Source: Oscillospiraceae bacterium
GTDB taxonomy: Bacteria; Bacillota; Clostridia; Oscillospirales; Ruminococcaceae
DNA length: 64,000 nt
Assembly (NCBI GenBank): GCA_021203065.1
Contig: JAJQBX010000018.1
Coordinates: forward strand, 331,796 to 395,795
Reading direction: 5' to 3'
Positions within the stretch are counted from its first letter, which is position 1; each line of letters starts with the position of its first letter. This document shows positions 1-10,771 of this stretch, piece after piece. The notes beneath the pieces are model-generated. The model searched no databases, was not told the origin of the DNA, and saw nothing but the letters and a program-made list of their open reading frames with translations. The translations under genes were made by a program, and so were the position numbers.

Positions 1-310
1 GGCGACAGAGAATATACTCATGTACTGCGTCAAGAAAGGCGGAGACCGCCAGACTCTTCACGAGGCTATAAGAACCCACTCTGTTGCCGCCGCAACCGAC
101 ATCAAGGAGGGTGGAGACGGAAATCTTATCTCAAGAATCGCCGCTGACCCGATTTTCGGGTTGACAGAGGAGGAAATCGAGAGTATTATAGATGAGGGCG
201 GCTTCACCGGTCTTGCCTCGGAGCAGGCGGAGGAGTATGTTCAGTACGTAAGAACTCAGGTACTTCCGGGCGAGGGAGAAAAAGCCGACGACGTTACAAT
301 AAACGTTTAA
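1..310 (+). CDS. purB: Adenylosuccinate lyase, C-terminal part (cut by window edge)
   Basis: The reading frame is open from the first bases and ends at a TAA at 308-310, leaving about 102 residues. The visible part begins ATENILMYCVKKGGDRQ and continues with LHEAIRTHS, which is the typical C-terminal helical region of bacterial adenylosuccinate lyases. The family splits SAICAR and adenylosuccinate with release of fumarate in purine synthesis. The catalytic domain lies outside the window, so its residues cannot be checked. purA follows 38 bases downstream on the same strand, so both steps of the IMP-to-AMP branch sit together. The ATG at 20 is internal to the protein and is not the start. Confidence 0.9.
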   Translation, partial: ATENILMYCVKKGGDRQTLHEAIRTHSVAAATDIKEGGDGNLISRIAADPIFGLTEEEIESIIDEGGFTGLASEQAEEYVQYVRTQVLPGEGEKADDVTINV

Positions 311-348
311 TATCAGCAAAAGCTTTAAAATAGAAAGGACAAAGGCAT

Positions 349-1617
349 ATGCTTACAGCAATTGTTGGAATCAACTGGGGCGACGAGGGAAAGGGCAGAA
401 TGGTTGACCTTCTGTCAAAGGACTTCGACATCATCTGCCGCTATCAGGGCGGCAACAACGCAGGACACACCGTCATCAACGAGAGAGGTAGCTTCGTTTT
501 AAATCTTCTTCCCTCGGGAATCTTCCACGAGACGGCAGTGAACGTAATGGGTGGAGGAATGGTTGTTGACCTCGAGCACCTCTGCCACGAAATCGCTTCC
601 CTAAGAGAAAAAGGAATCGAAATAACTCCTGCAAACCTCAAGATAAGCGACAAAGCCACCGTATGCCTGCCCTATCACAAGGAGCTTGACATCATGGAGG
701 AGGAGCGTCTTGCGGACAAGAAGTTCGGCTCAACCCGCCGTGGCATCGCTCCCGTCTATGCGGACAAGTATATGAAAAAGAGTCTGAGGATGAGCGATCT
801 TGAGCATCCGGAAACGCTCGCTGAAAAAGTTAAGGACATCGTCGAGTGGAAGAACCTTACTTTCAAAGGCTACGGACATGAGCTTATCAACGCCGATGAG
901 ATTCTTGATTGGCTTAAAAAGTATGGCGACGAAATTTTACCGTATGTCACCGACGTTTCAACGTATCTCGAAAAAGCCGCTGACGACGGAAAGAATATCA
1001 TGTTCGAGGCGCAATTGGGAGCTCTTCGTGATATTGATTACGGAATCTATCCCTACACCTCCTCTTCACAGACCTTGGCGCACTATGCGCCCATCGGTGC
1101 AGGAATCCCCGGAAGAAAGCTTGACTGCTCGATAGGCATCATGAAAGCCTACTCGACCTGCGTCGGAGAGGGACCTTTCACATGCGAGATGTTCGGTGAG
1201 GAGGCTGAAGCCCTCCGAGCTGCCGGCGGAGAGTACGGTGCGGCAACCGGAAGACCTCGTAGAGTCGGTCCTTTCGACGTGCCTGCTTCGAAGTATGGCG
1301 TAAGAGTTCAGGGGGCAGACTACCTCGTTCTTACAAAGCTTGACATTCTTTCCTATATGGACAAGATCCCTGTCTGCGTTCACTATGACGTTGACGGAGA
1401 GATCACCGACAGCTTCCCGACAGGCGACAGACTTGAACGTGCGAAGCCGGTAATTGAATACGTCAAGGGCTTCGGAGACGTTTCAAAGTGCCGCAAAAAA
1501 GAGGATCTTCCCGAGGATGCACTTAACTACATCCGCCTTATCGAGCATGCAGTAGGCTGCCCGATCAAGTACGTTTCCGTTGGTGCGGAAAGAGACGAAT
1601 ATATCACGATGTTCTGA
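349..1617 (+). CDS. purA: Adenylosuccinate synthetase
   Basis: Joins IMP and aspartate with GTP hydrolysis to give adenylosuccinate, the first committed step to AMP. At 422 residues it has the usual family length. The N-terminus shows GINWGDEGKGR, the P-loop of the family, followed by the phosphate-binding YQGGNNAGHT. GSTRRGIAPVYADK near residue 128 and the GEGPFTCE / ATGRPRRVGPFD segments around residues 270-310 are further family signatures, as is TKLDILS. An AGAAAGGAC-type ribosome site lies before the ATG. It follows purB closely and precedes carA by 47 bases, so a purB-purA-carAB transcript is likely. Confidence 0.97.
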   Translation: MLTAIVGINWGDEGKGRMVDLLSKDFDIICRYQGGNNAGHTVINERGSFVLNLLPSGIFHETAVNVMGGGMVVDLEHLCHEIASLREKGIEITPANLKISDKATVCLPYHKELDIMEEERLADKKFGSTRRGIAPVYADKYMKKSLRMSDLEHPETLAEKVKDIVEWKNLTFKGYGHELINADEILDWLKKYGDEILPYVTDVSTYLEKAADDGKNIMFEAQLGALRDIDYGIYPYTSSSQTLAHYAPIGAGIPGRKLDCSIGIMKAYSTCVGEGPFTCEMFGEEAEALRAAGGEYGAATGRPRRVGPFDVPASKYGVRVQGADYLVLTKLDILSYMDKIPVCVHYDVDGEITDSFPTGDRLERAKPVIEYVKGFGDVSKCRKKEDLPEDALNYIRLIEHAVGCPIKYVSVGAERDEYITMF

Positions 1618-1664
1618 GTGAAAAACACTCAGAGCATCTATTCAATAAACCAAGGAGATATTCT

Positions 1665-2768
1665 ATGAAAGAGTATGACCGCAAGATAATTACGGAGGAC
1701 GGAAGTGAATACTTGGGTTATGGCTTCGGAAGCCCGGATGAGAGGGTTCTGGAGCTGGTATTCAACACTTCCATGGTCGGCTATCAGGAGATAGTATCTG
1801 ATCCGTCCTATACCGATCAGATGGTCGTTATGACCTATCCTATAATAGGAAGCTACGGAATAAATGACGACGACTTCGAGACAAAGTACCCGACAATCGG
1901 GGCTTTGGTTGTGAGAGATTATAACGATATGCCGTCGAATTTCCGTTATATAAAGACGCTTTCGGAGCTTCTGGAGGAGAACAATATCCCCGGAATAAGC
2001 GGAGTTGACACCCGTAAGCTCACAAGAAGCATCCGTGACTATGGTTCACGCAGAGCTCTTATTACAAATATTTCTACAACCCTTGAAGAAGGGCTTGAGA
2101 TAATCAGGAACACCCCCGTTCCGCACGATGCCGTTTCAAGAGTAAGTACAAAAAAGAGATGGTATTCGAGAACCTCTAACCCACAGTTCAATGTCGTTGC
2201 ACTCGACTGTGGAATCAAACTCAACATTGTTCGCTCCCTCAACCGTAAGGGCTGCAACGTCACCATTGTCCCCTACGACATCACTGCCGAAGAGGTCATT
2301 TTCATGAAGCCGGATGGAGTCTTCCTCTCAAACGGTCCCGGCGACCCGGAGGATGTAACTCAGGCGGTTGAGCTGGTCAGAGGTCTTCGTGGCAAATATC
2401 CGATTTTCGGAATCTGCCTCGGGCATCAGGTCATTTCCCTTGCGTATGGTGCAAAAACCTACAAGCTCAAGTTCGGTCACCGTGGCGGAAACCACCCGGT
2501 CAAGAATCTTGCAACCGGGAAGCTTGAAATCACTTCACAGAACCACAGCTACGCTGTTGACCCCAGTAGCCTTGAGGGCACGGGTCTTGAAGTCACGCAC
2601 ATAAATCTTCTTGACAACACCATAGAGGGCGTTGAGTGCAAGGCTGATAAGGTTTTCAGCGTTCAGTATCACCCGGAAAGCGCACCCGGTCCGGAGGATT
2701 CGGGGTATCTGTTCGATAAATTCCTTGATTACATGAAGGAGGCGAAGAGTCATGCCGAAGAGAACTGA
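1665..2768 (+). CDS. carA: Carbamoyl-phosphate synthase small (glutaminase) subunit
   Basis: Hydrolyses glutamine and passes ammonia to CarB for carbamoyl phosphate, feeding pyrimidines and arginine. The 367-residue protein shows an N-terminal CPSase_sm domain ([17 protein letters not shown]) and a C-terminal class-I glutamine amidotransferase domain. The nucleophile Cys is in GICLGHQ and the His/Glu pair in QYHPE near the end. Start ATG has AAGGAG seven bases before it. The 3' end overlaps the carB start by 17 bases, which suggests translational coupling. The gene lies downstream of purA on the same strand, an uncommon but sensible nucleotide-synthesis grouping. Confidence 0.97.
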   Translation: MKEYDRKIITEDGSEYLGYGFGSPDERVLELVFNTSMVGYQEIVSDPSYTDQMVVMTYPIIGSYGINDDDFETKYPTIGALVVRDYNDMPSNFRYIKTLSELLEENNIPGISGVDTRKLTRSIRDYGSRRALITNISTTLEEGLEIIRNTPVPHDAVSRVSTKKRWYSRTSNPQFNVVALDCGIKLNIVRSLNRKGCNVTIVPYDITAEEVIFMKPDGVFLSNGPGDPEDVTQAVELVRGLRGKYPIFGICLGHQVISLAYGAKTYKLKFGHRGGNHPVKNLATGKLEITSQNHSYAVDPSSLEGTGLEVTHINLLDNTIEGVECKADKVFSVQYHPESAPGPEDSGYLFDKFLDYMKEAKSHAEEN

Positions 2769-5700
2769 TATTAAAAAGGTTTTGGTTATAGGCTCTGGTC
2801 CTATTGTTATCGGTCAGGCGGCTGAATTCGACTATGCCGGAACTCAGGCATGCCTTGCCCTCAAGGAAGAGGGCTACGAGGTAATTTTAGCCAACTCGAA
2901 CCCCGCAACCATCATGACCGATACCTCCATCGCCGATAAGGTCTATATGGAGCCGCTTACTCTTGAATACCTTGCCCGCATCTGCCGCTATGAGCGTCCC
3001 GACGCCATTGTCCCCGGAATCGGAGGACAGACGGGGCTCAATCTTGCGATGCAGCTCTCCAAGAAAGGCGTTTTGCAGGAGTGCGAGATTGAGCTTTTGG
3101 GAACAGATGCCGACAGCATTGAATGTGCCGAGGACAGAGAGCGTTTCAAGGAGCTCTGCGAGAGCATTGGCGAGCCTGTTGTCCCGTCTGAAATCACCTA
3201 TTCAATCGAAGATGGCTTGAAAGCGGCGGAGGATATTGGCTACCCGGTCATCTTAAGACCTGCATTCACCCTTGGCGGCACAGGCGGCGGATTTGTCAAT
3301 AATCCGGAAGAGATGAAAGTCATGATGAAAAATGCCTTGGCACTCTCCCCCGTTCATCAGGTCTTGGTCGAGAAGAGCATCAAGGGCTACAAAGAGATTG
3401 AATACGAGGTTATGCGTGACGCAAACGACACCGCTATAACCGTCTGTAACATGGAAAACCTCGACCCAGTCGGTATCCACACCGGCGACTCGATTGTAGT
3501 GGCTCCCAGCCAGACGCTTACAAATAAAGAGTACCATATGCTCCGTAACAGTGCTCTCAAGATTATCCGTGCTCTCAAGGTAAAGGGCGGCTGCAACGTT
3601 CAGTTTGCGCTTGACCCGCAGTCGTTCAGATATTATGTTATCGAGGTCAACCCGAGAGTTTCCCGCTCGTCGGCTCTTGCTTCAAAGGCAAGCGGCTACC
3701 CGATTGCAAGAGTTTCGGCGAAGATTGCAGTCGGAATGAATCTTGACGAGATTCAGCTTGTAAACACCCCCGCATGCTTCGAGCCAAGCTTAGACTATGT
3801 CGTCACCAAGATGCCCCGCTTCCCGTTTGACAAGTTTGCGAGTGCGTCGAATGTACTTTCAACCCAGATGAAAGCCACCGGTGAAGTAATGAGCGTCGGA
3901 AGAACGATGGAGGAAAGCTTACTCAAGGCTATACGCTCCCTCGAAGACGGCAAGAACCACATCCACATGGCAAAGTTCGATTCGGAGCATATGACCACCG
4001 ACGATCTTCTTCAGTACATCCGTGAGGGCACAGATGACAGAATCTATGCCATTTCACAGCTTATGTGGATGGGAGTAGACCACTCAAGAATCTGCAACAT
4101 AACAGGAATCGACATGTTCTTCCTTGACAAAATCAAGAACATAGTCGACTTCGAAAAAGAGATGGAGGCGTCGCCGCATTCTGAAAAGCTCCTGAGGGAA
4201 GCCAAGAAGATGGGCTTCTCCGACTCATACATTGCGGAACTCTGGAAGACTACAGAAGATGAAGTCTATGAAGAGCGTTGCAGCGCAAATATCTATCCCG
4301 TCTATAAGATGATAGATACATGTGCGAGCGAATTTGACAGCTATGTGCCATACTTCTACTCCACCTATGAGGACGAAGAGGAGTCGATAGTCTCAGATAA
4401 AAAGAAGATCATAGTTCTTGGCTCAGGACCAATCAGAATCGGTCAGGGCGTTGAGTTTGACTACTCAACAGTTCACGCCATAAAGACCATCCGTGATGCA
4501 GGCTATGAGGCTATAGTTATCAACAACAATCCGGAAACGGTTTCAACTGACTACACCACTGCGGACAAGCTCTATTTCGAGCCGCTCACCGTTGAGGACG
4601 TAATGAACGTCATCCACCATGAGAACCCGATTGGCGTTATCGCCACATTGGGCGGGCAGACTGCCGTCAACCTTGCCGCTCCTCTTACCAAGCGAGGAGT
4701 GAAGATTGTCGGAACAGACTGCGACGCCATCGAAAAGGCTGAAAACAGGGATGCTTTCGACGAGGTTATACGTTCTCTCGGAATTCCGAACCCGACTGGC
4801 GATGCCGTCACCAATATCGAGGATGGCGTGAAAGTCGCTGAGAGGATCGGCTATCCGGTTCTCGTAAGACCGTCGTTCGTCTTGGGCGGAAGAGCGATGG
4901 AGATTGTCGCAACTGAGGAGATGCTAAGGCATTACCTCAAGAACGCAGTTGAGGTTGATGTTGACAAGCCGGTGCTCGTTGACAAGTATGTCATGGGCAA
5001 GGAGGTTGAGGTCGACGCTATATGCGACGGCGAAGAGGTCTTCATCCCCGGAATTATGGAATTGGTTGAGAGAACCGGCGTACACTCGGGCGACAGCATG
5101 AGCGTTTACCCGCCTTTCAGCATTTCTCAGTCTGTCAAGGACACCATCAACGACTATACAACCCGCCTTGGCTTGGGAATTGGCATCGTCGGGCTCTTTA
5201 ACATTCAGTTCATAGTCGACAAGAACGACAACGTTTCGGTTATTGAGGTTAATCCAAGAGCATCAAGAAGCGTTCCGTTCTTATCAAAGTCGACCGGCGT
5301 CAATCTCGTAAGAATTGCGACGAATGTCATGCTCGGGCACAGCCTCAGGGAGCAGGGCATCACTGAGATGATCCCGAAAGAGAAGAACCGCTGGTATGTC
5401 AAAGCCCCGGCATTCTCGTTCGAGAAGCTTACCGGCATGGATTCCTATCTCTCGCCCGAAATGAAGTCGACCGGCGAAGCAATAGGCTACGACGACAAGC
5501 TGAACCGTGCTGTCTACAAAGCTCTTCAGGCTTCCGGCATAAAGATGAAGGAGTACGGAACTGTTATCGTCACTGTTGCCGATGAAGATAAAGAAGAAGC
5601 ACTGCCACTCATCAGGCGGTTCTATAACCTCGGCTACAACATTGAGGCGACTGTCGGCACTGCGAACTTCCTCAAAAAGCACGGCATCAGAACCCGTGTC

Positions 5701-5937
5701 AAGGGCAAGATAAGCGACGGCAGCGATGAAATCCTTGATTCCATCAGGGCTGGATACGTAAGCTATATCATCAACACACGTGCTGTTCTCTCAGGCGTCC
5801 ACTACGAGGACGGTGTTGAGATAAGACGCTGTGCGATTCAGAACGGCGTCACGACGTTCACTTCGCTTGATACGGTCAGAATTTTACTTGATGTTCTTGA
5901 GGATATGATTCCGGCTATATCTACAATTGACGCATAA
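2752..5937 (+). CDS. carB: Carbamoyl-phosphate synthase large subunit
   Basis: Makes carbamoyl phosphate from bicarbonate, ammonia and two ATP in complex with CarA. The protein has 1061 residues, the normal full length. It has two homologous halves, each with pre-ATP-grasp and ATP-grasp domains: [18 protein letters not shown] at the N-terminus is repeated as [17 protein letters not shown] near residue 555. ATP-grasp signatures [16 protein letters not shown] and [16 protein letters not shown] are present in the first and second halves. A C-terminal MGS-like allosteric domain occupies about residues 930-1061. The ATG overlaps the end of carA and has GGAGG nine bases upstream inside the carA frame. 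Confidence 0.98.
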   Translation: MPKRTDIKKVLVIGSGPIVIGQAAEFDYAGTQACLALKEEGYEVILANSNPATIMTDTSIADKVYMEPLTLEYLARICRYERPDAIVPGIGGQTGLNLAMQLSKKGVLQECEIELLGTDADSIECAEDRERFKELCESIGEPVVPSEITYSIEDGLKAAEDIGYPVILRPAFTLGGTGGGFVNNPEEMKVMMKNALALSPVHQVLVEKSIKGYKEIEYEVMRDANDTAITVCNMENLDPVGIHTGDSIVVAPSQTLTNKEYHMLRNSALKIIRALKVKGGCNVQFALDPQSFRYYVIEVNPRVSRSSALASKASGYPIARVSAKIAVGMNLDEIQLVNTPACFEPSLDYVVTKMPRFPFDKFASASNVLSTQMKATGEVMSVGRTMEESLLKAIRSLEDGKNHIHMAKFDSEHMTTDDLLQYIREGTDDRIYAISQLMWMGVDHSRICNITGIDMFFLDKIKNIVDFEKEMEASPHSEKLLREAKKMGFSDSYIAELWKTTEDEVYEERCSANIYPVYKMIDTCASEFDSYVPYFYSTYEDEEESIVSDKKKIIVLGSGPIRIGQGVEFDYSTVHAIKTIRDAGYEAIVINNNPETVSTDYTTADKLYFEPLTVEDVMNVIHHENPIGVIATLGGQTAVNLAAPLTKRGVKIVGTDCDAIEKAENRDAFDEVIRSLGIPNPTGDAVTNIEDGVKVAERIGYPVLVRPSFVLGGRAMEIVATEEMLRHYLKNAVEVDVDKPVLVDKYVMGKEVEVDAICDGEEVFIPGIMELVERTGVHSGDSMSVYPPFSISQSVKDTINDYTTRLGLGIGIVGLFNIQFIVDKNDNVSVIEVNPRASRSVPFLSKSTGVNLVRIATNVMLGHSLREQGITEMIPKEKNRWYVKAPAFSFEKLTGMDSYLSPEMKSTGEAIGYDDKLNRAVYKALQASGIKMKEYGTVIVTVADEDKEEALPLIRRFYNLGYNIEATVGTANFLKKHGIRTRVKGKISDGSDEILDSIRAGYVSYIINTRAVLSGVHYEDGVEIRRCAIQNGVTTFTSLDTVRILLDVLEDMIPAISTIDA

Positions 5938-5977
5938 CCCTCTCAAACCCCGGCGATGCTGCTCGCTGCGCTCGCAG

Positions 5978-6108
5978 ACCCCTCAGTCAGCTTCGCTGAC
6001 AGCTCCCCTTAACAGGGGAGCCTTTTTGCACTCTATCGCAGATACTTGTGAAAGCGCAGCTTATGGCTCCCCTGAAAGGGGAGCTGTCGCCGCAGGCGAC
6101 TGAGGGGT
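5978..6108. repeat. 131-bp inverted-repeat element (MITE/REP-like) after carB
   Basis: The left half (5978-6022) and right half (6065-6108) are near-perfect reverse complements, both built from CCCCTCAGTC and AGCTCCCC...GGGGAGCC blocks. Each half also folds alone: GTCAGC-TTC-GCTGAC and CTCCCC-TTAACA-GGGGAG on the left, matching hairpins on the right. The differences between halves are mostly compensatory (TTCGCTGAC against CGCAGGCGAC). The 42-base centre shows no ORF. The left hairpin is followed by TTTTT at 6023-6027 and may end the carB transcript. Such elements are common between genes in Clostridia; mobility here is an inference. Confidence 0.8.
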
Positions 6109-6125
6109 TTCCACTAATTTGGCAC

Positions 6126-6154
6126 TTGCATTCTGCATAACGACATGCTATAAT
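6126..6154 (+). promoter_or_regulatory. Promoter of the PspC-domain gene
   Basis: TTGCAT (6126-6131) and a perfect TATAAT (6149-6154) are 17 bases apart, with a TGn extension before the -10. It lies 40 bases upstream of the ATG at 6194 and just beyond the inverted-repeat element, so this small gene has its own start. Confidence 0.75.
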
Positions 6155-6193
6155 AACAATATAAGAATATGTCATGAAAGTGAGTGTATTGGC

Positions 6194-6391
6194 ATGAAAA
6201 AACTTTTTAAGGACAGAGAGACAAAGATGATTTGCGGCGTTTGCTCGGGTATTGCACAGTATTTCAATATTGATCCGACTATCGTCAGAATTATCTGGGC
6301 TATTGCAACTGTTGTTTTTGCCCTCTTCATCGGAATCGTTGCGTACATAATCTGCGCTCTGGTTCTTCCGGACAAGTCTACTATCGAGTAA
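6194..6391 (+). CDS. PspC-domain membrane protein
   Basis: A 65-residue protein consisting almost entirely of one PspC domain: KLFKDRETKMICGVCSGIAQYFNIDPT followed by a hydrophobic segment (about residues 30-57). The family belongs to the phage-shock envelope stress response, where PspC is an inner-membrane sensor. Free-standing PspC peptides of this size are common in Firmicutes, and their exact role is not known. The longer frame from 6119 is not used, because the promoter -10 at 6149 lies inside it. The gene is alone between the inverted-repeat element and the dehydratase activase gene. Confidence 0.85.
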   Translation: MKKLFKDRETKMICGVCSGIAQYFNIDPTIVRIIWAIATVVFALFIGIVAYIICALVLPDKSTIE

Positions 6392-6508
6392 AAAGTCCGG
6401 AAAAAGTACGCTTTATGCGGCATACTGTGAAACTGGGCATCGCCTGAAAATGGTCATGCCCTATTGCAGTGACACTCAGAATACTATAATTGGGGGAATC
6501 CTTGAGAA

Positions 6509-9500
6509 ATGAATATCTATCGTGCAGGAATAGACATTGGCAGCACGACCATAAAGCTGGTCATTTTGGATGATGACAATAAGATAATTTTCGGCGAATA
6601 CCGTCGCCATCAGGCACGGATTCAGCCTGCAATGAGCGAGCTCTTAACTGAGGCGAAAGAAAGACTTGGCGATTTCAAACTTCGGCTCAAGATTACCGGC
6701 TCTGGCTCAATAAATCTCGGCAAGGCTCTTAATATCGGCTTCGTTCAGGAGGTTGCGGCGGTTGCTTCGGCACTTGAGCTCATAGCTCCCCAGACGGACG
6801 TCGCAATCGAGCTCGGAGGCGAGGACGCAAAGATCATCTACTTCAAGGGCGGACTCGAGGAGAGAATGAACGGCGTCTGTGCCGGCGGAACAGGCTCGTT
6901 TATAGATCAGATGGCGGCACTCCTGCAGACCGATGCGGAGGGTCTTAATAATCTTGCCGCAAATTACCAACGGCTCTACCCTATCGCCGCCCGGTGCGGA
7001 GTTTTTGCAAAAACCGACATCCAGCCGCTTATCAACGAGGGTGCGGCTAAGGAGGACTTGGCAGCTTCCATTTTCCAAGCGGTTGTAACCCAGACCATCT
7101 CCGGTCTTGCCTGCGGAAAGCCTATAAGAGGATGCGTGGCGTTCTTGGGTGGTCCTCTTCACTTCCTCCCGGAGCTCAAGAAAGCGTTTATAAGGACGCT
7201 CAAGCTGACTCCTGAAAACGTCGTAGACCCGGACAACTCCCACCTCTTTGCCGCTATGGGTGCGGCACTTGAAGCTTCTGACGAAGTCCTCACCGATCCC
7301 GACGTTCTGATAGAACGCCTGAAATCCGGAATCGAAATGGCGTTTGAACTCAAGAGGCTCGACCCGCTCTTCAAGGACGAGGAGGATTTCAGGGAATTCA
7401 CCGAAAGGCATGCAAAAGCAGTCGTCAGGAAAGAGAAGCTTGAGGACTACTCGGGAAATTGCTACTTGGGAATTGATGCCGGTTCGACCACGACAAAAAT
7501 CGCCCTCATCGGCGAGGACGGTCAGCTTCTTTATTCCTACTATACATCTAATCAGGGCTCGCCCGTCAAGAGCTCTATTGAAGCTGTTTCGGATATGGGC
7601 AAGCATATGCCCAAGTCCGCCAAGATTGTCAGAGCCTGCTCGACCGGCTATGGCGAATCACTCCTCAAGTCGGCATTCAATCTTGACGACGGCGAAGTTG
7701 AAACTATAGCGCACACCACTGCGGCGGCGTTCTTTAACCCATCGGTTGACTGCGTCCTCGACATCGGCGGGCAGGACATGAAGTGCATTAAGCTCAAGGA
7801 TGGCTCGGTTGACACTATCCTACTAAACGAAGCCTGCTCCTCCGGCTGCGGCTCGTTTATCGAGAACTTTGCGCAGTCTTTAGGCTACACCGCCCCGGAA
7901 TTTGCCGAAAAGGCTCTTTATGCGAAGCACCCTATAGATCTTGGCACCAGATGCACCGTTTTCATGAACTCAAACGTCAAGCAAGCCCAGAAAGAGGGCG
8001 CAACGGTTGAGGACATTTCGGCAGGACTTGCCTACTCGGTCATCAAGAATGCTCTTTTCAAGGTTATAAAGCTTTCGAGTGCGCAGGAGCTGGGCTCATC
8101 TGTAGTCGTTCAGGGCGGAACATTTATGAACAAGGCTGTCCTCCGGGCTTTTGAAAAGATTTCCGGAGCAGACGCCATCTGCCCCGACATCGCAGGAATC
8201 ATGGGCGCATTCGGTGCGGCTCTTATCGCCAAGGATCGCTATGACGGCGGCGAAAGCTCGATGCTTTCCATCGAGGAAATAGAAAACCTGACATACAAGA
8301 CTGCCACCACCCACTGCCGTGGATGCTCGAACAGCTGTATGCTCACAATAAACACCTTCTCCGGCGGACGGCGGCACATCACCGGAAACCGCTGTGAAAA
8401 GGGACTCGGGAACACCGCATCAACTGACAAGGGTCCCAACATGATGGAGTATAAGTATGAGAGAATTTTCGGCTACACTCCTCTTGAAAACCCGACTCGT
8501 GGCGTTATCGGAATCCCGAGAGTACTTAATATCTACGAAAACTACCCGTTCTGGGCGACTTTCTTTACAAAACTCGGCTTCCGGGTGGAGCTCTCCCCGA
8601 AATCCAGCCACAAGATTTATGAGCTTGGAATGGAGAGCATCCCCTCAGAGTCGGAGTGCTACCCGGCGAAGCTTTCGCACGGGCACGTCCAGTGGCTGAT
8701 AGATAACGGAATCAAGACCATCTTCCACCCCTGCGTGTTCTACGAGCACATGGAGTCGAAGACGGCGCAGAATCACTATAACTGCCCCATCGTTATCTCA
8801 TATCCCGAGAACTTAAAGAACAACGTCGAGGGAGTTATTGACGGCGACGTCCGGCTTATAAGACCGTTTATCGCTTTCACAAGCGAGAAGATTGCGGCTG
8901 ACCGACTGGTTTCGGTATGTAAAGAAGAGTGGAATATCTCCGAAAAAGAGGTCCGTGAAGCCGTCCACGAAGCGTGGGAGGAGCAGATCAAGGCTAAATC
9001 GGACATAAGAGCCAAGGGCGCAGAGATTCTTAAGTGGATGGAGGACAACCACCGCAAGGGCATTGTCCTTGCAGGGCGTCCCTATCATGTCGACCCGGAG
9101 ATAAACCACGGAATTCCGGAGATGATCGCTTCCTACGGCTTGGCGGTTCTCACGGAGGACAGCCTCCCGAACGACTTCATGACCGACAGCCCGCTTCGGT
9201 CTAACGACCAGTGGGTGTTCCATTCAAGACTCTACGCCGCCGCTGAGTACATAAGAAACAGGGACGACCTAGAACTCATCCAGCTCAACTCGTTCGGTTG
9301 CGGGCTTGATGCCGTAACCACCGATCAGGTTCAGGAGATTTTGAACGGCTCGAACAAGCTATATACTGTTCTTAAGATAGACGAGGTTTCAAACCTCGGT
9401 GCGGCAAGAATCAGAATCCGCAGTCTTCTTTCTGCGATGAATCAGCGTGACAGAAGCGGAATCAAGGCTATTCCCCGAACTGCCGCCTACAACCGGGCTA

Positions 9501-10762
9501 CGTTCACGAAGAAGATGCGTGAAGAGGGCTATACCATCATCGCTCCTCAGATGAGCCCCATTCACTTTGACATAATCGAGCCTGTCGCCAAGAAGCACGG
9601 CTATAACCTTGTAGTCCTTGACAACGACAACCGTTCGGCTATAGACATGGGCTTGAAGTTTGTCAACAACGACGCCTGCTTCCCGTCGATCACCGTTGTC
9701 GGGCAGATTATGGAGGCGGTGCTTTCAGGAAAGTACGACACAGATCATCTCGCCATCATCATGACCCAGACGGGCGGATGCTGCAGAGCGAGTAACTATG
9801 TCGGATTCATAAGGCGTGCTCTTGAGAAAGTCAACCTCGGGCACATTCCGGTTATCTCCCTTAATGCAAACGGAATGGAGACGAACGAGGGCTTCAGGAT
9901 TACTCTGCCGTTCTTACTCGACATGGCAAAAGCAATTGTCTATGGCGACCTGTTTATGAGATGCCTTTACCGCACAAGACCGTATGAGCTCGAGGAGGGC
10001 TCTGCCAACAAGCTCCACGACAAATGGCAGAAGATCGCAATCGACTCCCTTATCGACAAAGAAAACGGGATGTCATACAAAAAGGTCTGCCAAGGCATTG
10101 TCGATGCTTTTGACAACCTGCCGCTTGATCCTACCATCGTCAAGCCGAGGGTCGGCATTGTCGGGGAAATACTCGTCAAGTACATGCCGCTTGCCAATAA
10201 TCACTTGGTTGAGCTCCTTGAGAGTGAGGGTGCGGAGGCAGTTGTTCCCGACCTTATGGACTTCATGAACTACAGCCTCTATAATGCAGTTTACAAGCAC
10301 AAGTACTTGGGGACATCCTATCGCTCACAGCTCGTGAACGAAGCTGGCATCAAGGCGATAAAGATGCTCCGTAAACCCGCAACCGATGCCCTTGAGAAGA
10401 GCAAACGCTTCGAAGCTCCAAGCGATATAAGACACGTAGCTGAGCTTGCCAAGCCGGTTATCTCGATAGGAAACCAATACGGTGAGGGCTGGCTTCTCAC
10501 CGGTGAGATGGCGGAGCTCATCGAGATGGGTGTTCCGAATATCGTCTGCATTCAGCCGTTTGCATGTCTGCCAAACCACGTCGTCGGAAAGGGCGCAATC
10601 AAGGCTCTCAAAAAGCACTATCCCGAGGCGAACATAGTCGCAGTTGACTACGACCCGGGAGCTTCGGAGGTCAACCAGTTTAACCGCATCAAGCTGATGC
10701 TGACTTCGGCGCAAAAGGCGGTCAATAAAAATGTACAATGTACAATGTACAATGTACAATGA
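6509..10762 (+). CDS. Acyl-CoA dehydratase activase, giant fused form (BcrAD/BadFG family)
   Basis: A 1417-residue fusion. Two ASKHA ATPase domains of the HgdC type occur in tandem, starting with GIDIGSTTIKLVIL (residue 5) and GIDAGSTTTKIALIG (about 321). Both keep the cysteine pair that holds the shared [4Fe-4S] cluster in HgdC: CAGGTGSF with ARCGVF in the first, CSSGCGSF with TRCTVF in the second. A cysteine cluster (CRGCSNSC, about 604) and CoA-activase/dehydratase-like regions follow up to the C-terminus. Family members use ATP hydrolysis to inject an electron into 2-hydroxyacyl-CoA dehydratases. The partner enzyme and substrate are not visible here. The last nine residues are encoded by a 7-bp tandem repeat. 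Confidence 0.88.
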   Translation: MNIYRAGIDIGSTTIKLVILDDDNKIIFGEYRRHQARIQPAMSELLTEAKERLGDFKLRLKITGSGSINLGKALNIGFVQEVAAVASALELIAPQTDVAIELGGEDAKIIYFKGGLEERMNGVCAGGTGSFIDQMAALLQTDAEGLNNLAANYQRLYPIAARCGVFAKTDIQPLINEGAAKEDLAASIFQAVVTQTISGLACGKPIRGCVAFLGGPLHFLPELKKAFIRTLKLTPENVVDPDNSHLFAAMGAALEASDEVLTDPDVLIERLKSGIEMAFELKRLDPLFKDEEDFREFTERHAKAVVRKEKLEDYSGNCYLGIDAGSTTTKIALIGEDGQLLYSYYTSNQGSPVKSSIEAVSDMGKHMPKSAKIVRACSTGYGESLLKSAFNLDDGEVETIAHTTAAAFFNPSVDCVLDIGGQDMKCIKLKDGSVDTILLNEACSSGCGSFIENFAQSLGYTAPEFAEKALYAKHPIDLGTRCTVFMNSNVKQAQKEGATVEDISAGLAYSVIKNALFKVIKLSSAQELGSSVVVQGGTFMNKAVLRAFEKISGADAICPDIAGIMGAFGAALIAKDRYDGGESSMLSIEEIENLTYKTATTHCRGCSNSCMLTINTFSGGRRHITGNRCEKGLGNTASTDKGPNMMEYKYERIFGYTPLENPTRGVIGIPRVLNIYENYPFWATFFTKLGFRVELSPKSSHKIYELGMESIPSESECYPAKLSHGHVQWLIDNGIKTIFHPCVFYEHMESKTAQNHYNCPIVISYPENLKNNVEGVIDGDVRLIRPFIAFTSEKIAADRLVSVCKEEWNISEKEVREAVHEAWEEQIKAKSDIRAKGAEILKWMEDNHRKGIVLAGRPYHVDPEINHGIPEMIASYGLAVLTEDSLPNDFMTDSPLRSNDQWVFHSRLYAAAEYIRNRDDLELIQLNSFGCGLDAVTTDQVQEILNGSNKLYTVLKIDEVSNLGAARIRIRSLLSAMNQRDRSGIKAIPRTAAYNRATFTKKMREEGYTIIAPQMSPIHFDIIEPVAKKHGYNLVVLDNDNRSAIDMGLKFVNNDACFPSITVVGQIMEAVLSGKYDTDHLAIIMTQTGGCCRASNYVGFIRRALEKVNLGHIPVISLNANGMETNEGFRITLPFLLDMAKAIVYGDLFMRCLYRTRPYELEEGSANKLHDKWQKIAIDSLIDKENGMSYKKVCQGIVDAFDNLPLDPTIVKPRVGIVGEILVKYMPLANNHLVELLESEGAEAVVPDLMDFMNYSLYNAVYKHKYLGTSYRSQLVNEAGIKAIKMLRKPATDALEKSKRFEAPSDIRHVAELAKPVISIGNQYGEGWLLTGEMAELIEMGVPNIVCIQPFACLPNHVVGKGAIKALKKHYPEANIVAVDYDPGASEVNQFNRIKLMLTSAQKAVNKNVQCTMYNVQ
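10731..10758 (+). repeat. Four tandem copies of a 7-bp unit ATGTACA
   Basis: ATGTACA is repeated four times without a mismatch and then runs into ATGATAG. It encodes the tail VQCTMYNVQ of the activase gene. The unit contains the palindrome TGTACA and is not a multiple of three, so gain or loss of a copy would change the protein's C-terminus. Confidence 0.9.
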
Positions 10763-10771
10763 TAGTAAAAA

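Noticed and set aside
6392..6508. Promoter for the activase gene (TATAAT-like at about 6484)
   Set aside because: A -10-like sequence is present, but the best -35 candidate (TTGCAG) is only 15 bases away, so I did not list it.
6707..7606. 299-codon minus-strand open frame
   Set aside because: It lies fully inside the dehydratase activase gene on the other strand, has no ribosome site or recognisable domain, and is explained as an antisense frame.
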